64,000 nucleotides of DNA from Epichloe hybrida (taxonomy: Eukaryota; Ascomycota; Sordariomycetes; Hypocreales; Clavicipitaceae), in contig JAFEKR010000007.1 in assembly GCA_019022495.1 (NCBI GenBank), forward strand, positions 2,542,001-2,606,000, read 5' to 3'. The notes under the pieces were generated by a model. That model was not told the DNA's origin and searched no databases. It worked only from the letters and a program-made list of their open reading frames with translations. Positions 57,201 through 64,000 of the stretch are shown here, piece after piece. Both the position numbers and the translations under genes were made by a program. The number at the start of each line of letters is the position of its first letter. The stretch's first letter is position 1.

Positions 57201-58269
57201 TGCACCCGTGGATGTGGATGTGCCTTTGCCATCAGTCGTCTTTCGTTGCATTCAGTACCTTGACCACAAGAATGCCATCATCGAGGAGGGCATCTTCCGA
57301 CTTAGTGGATCGAACGTGGTCATCAAGCAACTTCGTGAGCGTTTCAATGTGGAAAGTGATATAAACCTCGTCACTGACGAGCAATACTACGACATACATG
57401 CAGTTGCGTCGCTTCTGAAGTTGTATCTTCGGGAACTGCCCACTACTATATTGACGAGAGACCTCCAGCTAGAATTCCTGTCGACGACTGAAATTCAAGA
57501 CCGTCCGGAGAAGGTTGCCAAGTTGGCTGAACTTGCTCAGAGGCTGCCTCAAGCCAACGCAACCTTGTTGAGATATTTGATCGCTTTTCTGATCCGGATC
57601 ATCAACAACTCAGACGTGAACAAGATGAATGTTCGCAATGTGGGCATTGTGTTCTCGCCGACCCTCAACATCCCTGCGCAGGTGTTTGCCATGTTCCTGC
57701 AGAACTACGAAGGCATCTTTGGAATTGACCCTGACGAGTACGAACTGCCCTCTCCGACCAGTGAATCCAACTTCCATGGGCACTCTGATACGCCACCACC
57801 ACCACCACCACCACAACAGCAACAGCAACAACAACAACAACAACAACAACAACAACGATCTGAGCCGCCGCCGCGGCCGTCAACATCGTCAGGTGGTGAT
57901 TCGCCGCATCGCCCGCCGCGCGTGGAACATGTGAGGCAACACTCGAGATCATCGCCAACGCCGCCTTTGCTATCGACCATTCAAGGTAGTCGAAGTACTC
58001 CGACGCCTCCCCTGGGGGCCCGTCCCGCGTACGAGAATAGCTATGGTATACCCACCAGTCACGATGGCCATGGCTACCACCCGGCGCAGAGGACTGCACC
58101 TGCTTATGATCGTCCCATCTATCAATCATCCAATGAAGACCACGGAGCTGCGGAATCGCAGATGAGTGTTCAAGCCAAGCGACGCGAGAGTTCAATATAC
58201 ATGGGAGGAACGACGAGCTTGCAGCAACAAGGACCGAAGAGTCGCCTCCGCGATTCACCTCGATCCTAG
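54247..58269 (+). CDS. bem3: Bem3-type Rho GTPase-activating protein (PX-PH-RhoGAP)
   Basis: A 1340-residue intronless GAP that should stimulate GTP hydrolysis by Rho-family GTPases at sites of polarised growth. Domain order matches yeast Bem3, a Cdc42 GAP. A Ser/Pro-rich disordered N-terminus contains a short coiled coil near residues 75-120. A PX-like domain spans about 530-655 and a PH domain about 677-800 (GYLTKKGKNFGGWKARFFVL to WVDALLQWIDY). RhoGAP spans about 973-1165, with the arginine finger in EEGIFRLSGSN and the KLYLRELPTTIL, NKMNVRNVGIVFSPT signatures. A Pro run and poly-Q tract (57789-57856) follow. The first in-frame ATG after a stop is at 54247. Cdc42 itself is encoded at 10865-11952. 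Specificity for Cdc42 is inferred from family only. Confidence 0.92.
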   Translation: MATTTASSSSTNSIRQKLPPSPSIDDTSLSTASSKHGPNKAALQEAQASTDTASIIKAAGSPEAAIQHLLKEKHSQSQQNSQLWRLVDKQRAMILGLNKDLEAALKDKEKYRRKLKEIMSNPTIMRAASGKQGGLTKEIAKRGARSPRIEVPESSALASPHGPDSPSLDSDSQKNSPIDISMAPYPITPPADRQHVSPDAVSEMPDPEHVMPKPQEHDAMGNFNHEAHDQAGDGARKEESEQNVKEMPYNLSLPPSRSLPSDPPKLPPPKLPTVPPSLAAEPSPQVDKDLGQFPSPPRKAPPAPLRLNQQSRRHLAVSAASAEADDSDSDYDNILEVGDVANESRGRRKTRDDDDREREVIAFREVHGRAPAQVRSETPTRQPLHQHAPASSWPTEPEEHKNASVDALLLVEEGRDRVVTVPPLLSPGLPSSPRPLGIIKHSASAPLSSRLGSAAPLSPRPPRQPIVLPPDRPVVSSTPTESLNSLAMAPLKVSKHRGVEEGQQSPTDRIKIYKGLATDEYPDLLLPPNALPSIEIKVASSRMKPSRASLMSFTQLEEDPVFTLAIFSRADDGELWRVEKDIASLGKLDARLKNCAAFTAKTPERSLFSGHAPAKLDARRVALEQYMEELLDAPLDTATAVELCRYLSTHALPPNADETGSYFRPTPENSGLKVGADGRHLRTGYLTKKGKNFGGWKARFFVLDGPQLKYYETPGGAHLGTIKLQHAQIGKQSQNQSNENQSPARQSTGDDLDNQYRHAFLVLEPKKKDSNAHVKHVLCAESDKERDLWVDALLQWIDYRDADEVEPSQSARPAHERRTSGADTPSGNRPKKRSSQGRLLYQHADSDALIGVRYDSTHAGEAPHKGVTALSEHPSSQNIANETMSSQANKLISGPKDPQIISDSAAWGNKTGLSIPSLDEKKQRKRSFFGFGPKTRTSSDGQDSLFGGSDNGSSNGPSGPSHPQGHSGPVRQVFGAPLAEAVRYNAPVDVDVPLPSVVFRCIQYLDHKNAIIEEGIFRLSGSNVVIKQLRERFNVESDINLVTDEQYYDIHAVASLLKLYLRELPTTILTRDLQLEFLSTTEIQDRPEKVAKLAELAQRLPQANATLLRYLIAFLIRIINNSDVNKMNVRNVGIVFSPTLNIPAQVFAMFLQNYEGIFGIDPDEYELPSPTSESNFHGHSDTPPPPPPPQQQQQQQQQQQQQQRSEPPPRPSTSSGGDSPHRPPRVEHVRQHSRSSPTPPLLSTIQGSRSTPTPPLGARPAYENSYGIPTSHDGHGYHPAQRTAPAYDRPIYQSSNEDHGAAESQMSVQAKRRESSIYMGGTTSLQQQGPKSRLRDSPRS
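57789..57856 (+). repeat. poly-Pro / poly-Gln repeat in the RhoGAP coding region
   Basis: CCA codons (about eight Pro) are followed by mixed CAA/CAG codons (about sixteen Gln). Mixed CAA and CAG suggests an older tract than the pure CAG run in nrd1. Confidence 0.9.
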
Positions 58270-59180
58270 ATTTTTTTTCGACTGGATGAGGATACCAGAC
58301 AGCATATTTTGATCGTATTTCCGCTTTCCCTTTCTTTCTTTCTATTTCTTTCTTTTTACTTGGCGGTTTGCACACATACGTTGGCAGAGCAGAGCAGAGC
58401 ACCACGATACCTCCGCTATTTATTTCTTCAATAAGAGATGCCGATATTGGACGAGGGGCGGCGGCCCTTGATACAGCCAATCCAGCTGGCGACCACAATT
58501 GCTTCAATTGACGGCCCCTTTTGCTTTGATAATGCAATACGCTTTAGCCATCATCCTATCATCACAGGTCAAGGCGGGGTCGATTTGCATGGTAATGGAT
58601 CCCTCATTGATGAAAACAGCACATGACGAGGTGCTCTTCTGGGCGTTTCTGCTTCTCTATTCTGGTTTTGCAGTCGTTTTTTAATTTCTTTCAATGGGGT
58701 TGTAGGGGGGGCATAATTCGGCAGCTGTTTGCGCTTGTTTCTGGCGCAAATTCAGGTTTCTTCGATATTCCAGGGAGGACTTTGGAACGAGCTTCTGCTT
58801 CTGTTTCTTGTTGTTTGCTGTTTGTGGTTTTGACGACGGGAGAGCGAAATGGGCAACGGACACGGCGATTGAATGAGAATGAAAATGATACCATGTTAAT
58901 CTTAATAACGCAAGTAACGCAGCGTTCAGAGTATATACTAAGTTTCTGGATAAATTGAGCTTCCTCGACTTCTAGCAGCACAGTTCTTTGCTTGGTCTTT
59001 CGACAGAGCCAACAAGCGCACGAGGCAAAGCAAGAGCGGGCCCGTGAAAAGTCCACATCGGCGGTTCGGCGACAACAATTGCCGCTCTTTGCATCTGCAA
59101 CCAAACCCCGACCGACCGACGTGAATGAAGAGGAGAACCATATATAATTCGTACACCAGCGCCCAATCATCAATACATAT
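58270..59180. promoter_or_regulatory. intergenic: RhoGAP terminator and Zn2Cys6 gene promoter
   Basis: Tandem same-strand spacing of 911 bp. A C/T-rich tract (ctttctttctttct) directly after the RhoGAP stop resembles a fungal 3' region. No open frame with coding character; frames opposite are low complexity. Confidence 0.5.
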
Positions 59181-61773
59181 ATGGACTTGGATCCACGCTT
59201 GCGGGCAAATTCTGCCGGTCAAGGTCCATCTTCCGCGGGCGCACGGCATGTCGATGCGTCATCGTCAACCTCTTCGCCGTCAAACCAGCTAGAAACGACT
59301 CGACCTCGAGCTGCCCCCCACTACGGCGCCGAAGGCTCCGACAGTCCGTCGACAAGCCTCGACTCACCGAGGAGGCAGCAGCAGCAGCAGCAGCGGCAAC
59401 AAAAACGGGGCGCCGACGACGATGCCTTGGCTTCCGATGCCAAAAAGTCGAGAGCCTGCGAGGCTTGTCGGAGCTTAAAGGTACGCTGCGAGCCGGACCC
59501 CAACGATGACAACGCGCCGTGCCAACGATGTGGGAAGGCTGGGAGGAGCTGCGTGGTGACGATGCCGACGAGGAAGAGGCAGAAGAAGACTGACAGCCGG
59601 GTGTCGGAATTGGAGAAGAAGATTGATGCGTTGACGGCGAGCTTGCTGGCGCGGGCGGCTGTGCCGACAACTGGGACAGCGATAGGAACAGCAACAGGAA
59701 GAGGAACAGGAACAGGAACGGGAACGGGAACGGGAACGGGGGCGGGAACGGGGGCAGGAACGGGGTCTGCTGCTATTACTCCTGCCGGCCATGGGAAACA
59801 GAGGATGGCTTCGTGGGAAGGGCTCCCTGGCCTCTGGACCAACAATGATTCGGCGAGAATGACAGCAAGTCCTGGGCAACAGGGCCAAAATCCAAGGCCC
59901 CATCGTCCGTCTGTTGTGGTTGAGGCGGCGCCCGACGGCACGGCAGGTCAAGGACAGCGGTCCGATATCATTGATCGAGGCATCATCAGCGAGGAACGAG
60001 CGATTGAGCTGCTCCAGAGATACAAGGACCATATGCTGCGACATTTACCGGCCGTCGTGTTCCCACCGAGCATGCCCCTGATGGAGCTTCGCAGGTCGAA
60101 GCCCTACCTGTTCCTGGCCGTCATGGCGGCCGCGTCCTCGGAGACCCCGGGAGTCCAGCGCGTCCTGCAAAAGGAGCTGATGGAGCTCTTCGCCGAGAAG
60201 ATTGTCATTGTCGGCGAGAAGAACTTCGAGCTCGTCCAAGCACTGCAAGTCGCCGTCATCTGGTACTGGCCCCCCGAGCACTTCGAGGAGCTCAAGTTCT
60301 ACCAGCTCATCCACATGGCGGCCGTCATGGCCCTGGATATCGGGCTCGGCAAGAAGTCTGCAGCGAAAGGGGGCATGGCAGCAGGCTTCAGCTGGCGAGG
60401 GCAGCATCATCCCTCCAGACGCCAGCCCCAGCTGGACCCGACGAGTCTGGAGAGCAGGCGAGCATGGCTGACGTGCCATTTCCTGGCTGCCAACACGGCC
60501 ATGTCCCTGCACAGGCCGCACCTGATTCGATGGACGCCGTTTATGACGGAGAGTCTCGACATGCTGCGGTCTTCACCCGATGCGCTCCCCACGGACGAGT
60601 ACTTTTGCCATTTGATCTGGACGCATCGCATGGCGGAAAGCATTGGTGTTGAGCTGTCGGTGAATGATGATGATGCGGCGGTGAACATCATGGACGCGAG
60701 GACGCAGTACACGCTTAGAGCATTGGAAAGGGACCTAGATCAGTATATTGCGACGGTGCCCAAGGAGATGATGCAGCGTACATACAACCAACCCCCCCTT
60801 TCTCTTTGCGCTGTTCTTTTCTAACACATCTTATTCCACCCCAGCCACGCTCAAGATTGCATTTTGCATCCTGGACTTATACATGCACGAGCCGGCTGTC
60901 CATTCCAGAAGCAGCACGTGCCCATCCCGCTACTCGTTTGCCCCCGACGTCCAAGACGGCATGATGAACGAAAACGACAACGGCAACGGCAACAGAATCA
61001 GCGAGCCCCTCGGCGCAGCACACATCAACGCCCTATCACACTGTCTCGCCGCCATAGACGAGACATTGCAGACCTTTCTGGCCATGGACATCCTCGCGAT
61101 CCGGTGCCTCCCCGTCTTCAACTTTGTCCGCGTAGCCTACGCCGTCATCATTCTCATGAAGATGCACTTTTCCGCGTCAAACCCCTCCTCGGAGCTCGGC
61201 AAGGACATCAACAAGGACCACATGCGCGTAGCGTACTACCTCGAGGCCCTGCTCGACAAGTTCAGCGCCATCGCCGCCGATGAGACGTGCCGCCCCGCCT
61301 CCAAGTTCCTCCTCGTTCTCGTCATGCTGCGAACGTGGTTTCTCAAGCACGCCAAGTCCGAGTCCAGAGTCGAGCATCCCGGGCCCGAAACGCCCTCACA
61401 GCGTCCCCCGTCCTCCTCCTCGGCAAACACCCCCCTCCAGGTCCTCTCCGAAGTAGCCATGGGCCGGGAACCCACCCCCGGTGCCTTCTACAACCCCCTC
61501 CCGGGACCCCCCCAGCAACCCTATTACCATGACCAATCCTCCATGGCCGCCGACCCTCCCCAGCAGTGGATGAGCCAGCCTCCCATCCCGAGCCAGCCTC
61601 CCGCCCCGGACATGACGATCGGGTTCCCCGCCGGCTTCGACTTCGAGGCCCTGGGCGTTCCGCTCGACGGCAGCGGCGAAATGTACGGCGGGGGCGCAAA
61701 CATGGTCCTCAACGATCCCTTGTTCAGTGGCATGTTTCACGGGTTGCCGGACCCAGACTTTTTCTCGCGTTGA
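59181..61773 (+). CDS. Zn2Cys6 binuclear-cluster transcription factor (2 exons)
   Basis: A fungal-type nuclear regulator of 841 residues, exons 59181-60777 and 60845-61773, with a 67-nt intron (GTACAT donor, ccccag acceptor). The zinc cluster at about residues 92-121 is CEACRSLKVRC followed by CQRCGKAGRSC: six Cys with a ten-residue loop between the third and fourth, like the Leu3/War1 group. A basic linker (TRKRQKKTD) and a short coiled coil (SRVSELEKKIDALTASLLAR) for dimerisation follow, then a Gly-Thr repeat. The middle homology region includes RSKPYLFLAVMAAASS and LTCHFLAANTAMSLHRPHLI. The C-terminus is Pro/Gly-rich, acidic at the end (LPDPDFFSR), plausibly activating. Targets are unknown; no neighbouring pathway genes suggest one. 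Confidence 0.92.
59690..59766 (+). repeat. ggaaca/gggacg hexamer repeat coding (Gly-Thr)n in the transcription factor
   Basis: A degenerate hexamer makes alternating Gly-Thr then Gly-Ala residues (about 12 pairs) between the coiled coil and the middle region. The repeat keeps the frame on the coding strand, so length change would alter only a linker. Confidence 0.9.
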
Positions 61774-63191
61774 GCGAATCCTGGGAAGAGATTATCTGAT
61801 GGGGGAGGGGGGGGGGGGCGTTGGTTGACCGTGCGATTAATCGATTGGATACATAAGGGGTCGCTGCTATCTGCTATCTTGTGCCATTTCTTGCCCCAGT
61901 GTGGCGTACATATTTTTCACTGTGGCGCGTAACCACTTGATGCTTCTTCATCAATAGTTGTGGCCAACGCGTCGCAATTTCTAGAAACTGATGGGATTCC
62001 CCCTCCCCCTCCCTCAGTAAGGCTGGCTATATCCACCCAGCCAGTATGACAATCGACATCCGTGTGTGAAGAAGCGTGTAAATACTACCCCTGAGGGACC
62101 TGACGATGTTGGAGTCTGGGAAGATTTACGACCCTCTGAGAGCATCTTGCGTAACTTGGAAATCGGATATGGAATACAACATCTGTGCCATGCCATGATT
62201 GGATCCACTGTTCGGAGCAAGCAACGCCATGTTTTTTTTTTTCCATCTTGCATCTTGGGATTCGTAACACAGTCGGCCTTTCTTTTGTTCCTGTGCAAGT
62301 ACCTGATTCAATCTGACTCAAAACTGTACATGAGCTCACAACTACCACGAGGCTCCAATCCCATGGCCAGCCAGCCTGTGTAGTCGAGAGCAAGCGCCCC
62401 CCGTCAGTGTCATTTGCGTAGCAGCCTGTGTGTTGTGTGTACATCCTGCAAAACGCGAAAACGCAAAAGAAAAGTGGTTGCTTTCCATCTTGTATATCCT
62501 CTTCACGTTGGTAGTCTTTCCTCATCGTGAAAGCCATCTACATGCTTCCCATCTGCTCAACAGCGTAGGTATTCCCACATCTCACACACACTAGATAGTA
62601 CATGTATGCCAAACCGTTCGCGCCGTTTTTATCCCCGTTTGCATCAAAGAGAACCTCCTCCATTTCAGTTTCGGGAGGAGAAAAGCATATTTCACCAATG
62701 GACCAATTCCATCTACCGCTTTCACGCCAGAGGTGGTTCGTAGCGTTGCTGCCGGATTGTACATCCACGGAGCCATCCTTCAGCCAGTTATGCCCTCTCA
62801 TAGCATCGCTCCGAGGTCTCAAACATGACCCCAAAAAAATTTCCATCCATCAAGGATTCGCAATGCTTGTTGCAGTGACCATTCTTTGTCAAGATGCTTT
62901 CCCGAACATATGCATTGTTTCCATATAAAAGACGCCAAAGGTGTCGAGTTCCGTTCAAGCCAAAAAGACAAAAAAAAGAAAGTTAAAGAGAGAGAAAAGG
63001 GGCCCGGTGGTACAAACCGAGGCACAAGGGTTTGCCACCAACAGAAATTGCACAATTCCCTGCGTGCTGTCACTGCGACAACATCATGGGGTACATCGGC
63101 AAGGATCTCAAGCATGGTCCTGGATACTCATCCAGAGTGCCAGCTGACAAAATGACAAGGTATAGGAGGACAAAGATTTGGACAAAGACGA
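61774..63191. other. convergent gene-free interval
   Basis: 3' flanks of the transcription factor gene (+) and the Ser-rich protein gene (-). It contains a G-rich run (ggggaggggggggggg, 61802-61818). Nothing supports a coding region. Confidence 0.5.
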
Positions 63192-63998
63192 TCAGTCCAT
63201 GTAAAAATCACCTTTGAGGATCCTTTCCTGAAAGGCGTCTGGCTTGCGTGGCTCTTGCTTGGGTTGTAGCACTGTGGGCGTCTGAACAGGCGGTTGCATC
63301 ATATCAGAGATGGATCTGGCCCGGTCGTGATTGGGCTCAGCTCTTGGAGGTGAAGAGGCTAGTGATAATGAAGGGCGGGCGCCGGTGACGGAGCTCTCGG
63401 CTCGGGACCGAAGTTGCTCCGACCAGTTGAAGCCCTGTTGGTCTGCACGAGAATTGGCATTGTCAGAAGGGGCTCTTGAAGGCATGGTGTTGCTTGCCTG
63501 TGAACCAGCGGATGAAGCCACCGCAGTACTGGCTCGACGGCCGGCTGCAGAAAGAGCAGCAGAAATCGCAGAGCCTTGGCTCAGCGAGGCTTTGCGTCCA
63601 AGAGACGATGGGGGAGAAGTTGGGTTATTACCATTGCCAGGACTGTTGCCGCCGGGGCGGTAGCCTCTAATAGTAGAGCCGCCGAAGCTCATACGACGGA
63701 CAAACGGTGTGTTGGGAAGGGTCTTGGACATGCCAGGCATTTCCTCATCCTCGATGGCGCTCTCGTCAATGGAATCCGAGTTGGCGGACATGCTGCCGCG
63801 GCGAATATTAAAGCTGGGTGGGTTGGTAGGTGATGTGCCGGAGAGGCCAATCGTGGTGACCGACAGTCGCCTCCGCTGGGAATCAAAGGCGCCATTCGCC
63901 TGCCCGTTGCCGCCGTTAGGGATGGTGCTTGAGCCACGTTGGAAGAGTTGTGATAGAGCTGCTTGTGTGATGGAGCTGCGGCGGTGGCTCGTGCCGTT
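63192..63998 (-). CDS. conserved Ser-rich fungal protein, C-terminal 268 residues (partial at window edge)
   Basis: The minus-strand frame is open from the window edge to a stop at 63192; the internal ATG at 63791 is not the likely start because coding character continues upstream (RRSSITQAALSQLFQRGSS, RRRLSVTTIGLSGTSP, FNIRRGS). The visible part is Ser/Pro/Asn-rich and disordered, with many RxxS and SP sites (FVRRMSFGG, GRKASLSQGS, GRRAST), suggesting kinase targets. It ends in a compact motif PDAFQERILKGDFYMD, which I recall as a conserved C-terminus in uncharacterised ascomycete proteins. No function can be given. Confidence 0.75.
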   Translation of the reverse strand, partial: NGTSHRRSSITQAALSQLFQRGSSTIPNGGNGQANGAFDSQRRRLSVTTIGLSGTSPTNPPSFNIRRGSMSANSDSIDESAIEDEEMPGMSKTLPNTPFVRRMSFGGSTIRGYRPGGNSPGNGNNPTSPPSSLGRKASLSQGSAISAALSAAGRRASTAVASSAGSQASNTMPSRAPSDNANSRADQQGFNWSEQLRSRAESSVTGARPSLSLASSPPRAEPNHDRARSISDMMQPPVQTPTVLQPKQEPRKPDAFQERILKGDFYMD

Positions 63999-64000
63999 GG

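Noticed and set aside
57665..58537. 290-codon minus-strand frame
   Set aside because: Antisense of the RhoGAP 3' coding region; the Val/Ala and poly-Leu-like runs come from the poly-Q/Pro tract read backwards.

Overview
The window is nuclear DNA of a filamentous ascomycete, most likely of the order Hypocreales. I infer this from short introns with GTRNGT donors and CTRAC/CTAAT-type branch sites, GC-rich coding sequence, a Zn2Cys6 regulator, a Clr5-domain gene and a retroelement mutated in the manner of RIP (repeat-induced point mutation). No CRISPR array, operon, rRNA or convincing tRNA was seen. The exon junctions given were derived by hand from splice motifs, reading phase and remembered family sequences; none has transcript support.

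Layout: 1-~3970 is a very AT-rich, stop-riddled Ty1/copia retrotransposon relic. 4791-7202 (-) is a four-RRM Nrd1-like RNA-binding protein. 10865-11952 (-) is Cdc42 in four exons. 16537-17462 (-) is exosome subunit RRP46, sharing a 358 bp divergent promoter with the PP2A activator (PTPA/Rrd1) gene at 17821-19116 (+). 21011-22585 (-) is an uncharacterised 524-residue protein. A long gene-poor stretch (22.6-28.4 kb) holds an orphan promoter-like segment and gene fragments. It is followed by NAD(P)H-hydrate dehydratase (28385-29628, -), mitochondrial ATP synthase alpha in seven exons (30549-32992, -), a small tubby/LURP-like protein (33466-34113, +), ribosomal protein L11 (34769-35436, -) divergent from spliceosomal SmB (35802-36766, +, with a 9-nt exon), a J-domain protein (37384-38376, -), a Clr5-domain protein (38873-40453, -) and a thioredoxin/PITH protein (41843-43053, -). 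Next come a BTB-domain gene with an unresolved 5' end (44503-45386, +), a large CorA-like membrane protein (46165-49910, +), a proline/arginine-rich protein with a 4-nt first coding exon (50220-50872, -), a Bem3-type PX-PH-RhoGAP (54247-58269, +), a Zn2Cys6 transcription factor (59181-61773, +) and the 3' end of a serine-rich conserved protein (63192-63998, -).

Most genes are core eukaryotic functions: RNA processing (RRP46, SmB), translation (L11), mitochondrial energy (ATP1), metabolite repair (NNR2), signalling and polarity (Cdc42, Bem3-type GAP, PTPA) and redox (Txl1). Cdc42 and a probable Cdc42 GAP lie about 43 kb apart, which I regard as coincidental. Intergenic DNA is long and carries a strikingly recurrent TACTCCGTA/TACGGAGTA motif and many microsatellites. 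I did not find a clearly new multi-gene system. The best leads are the recurrent motif, the microexons, the altered 3' end of the hydrate dehydratase gene beside orphan gene fragments, and reading-frame breaks in the BTB and CorA-like genes.
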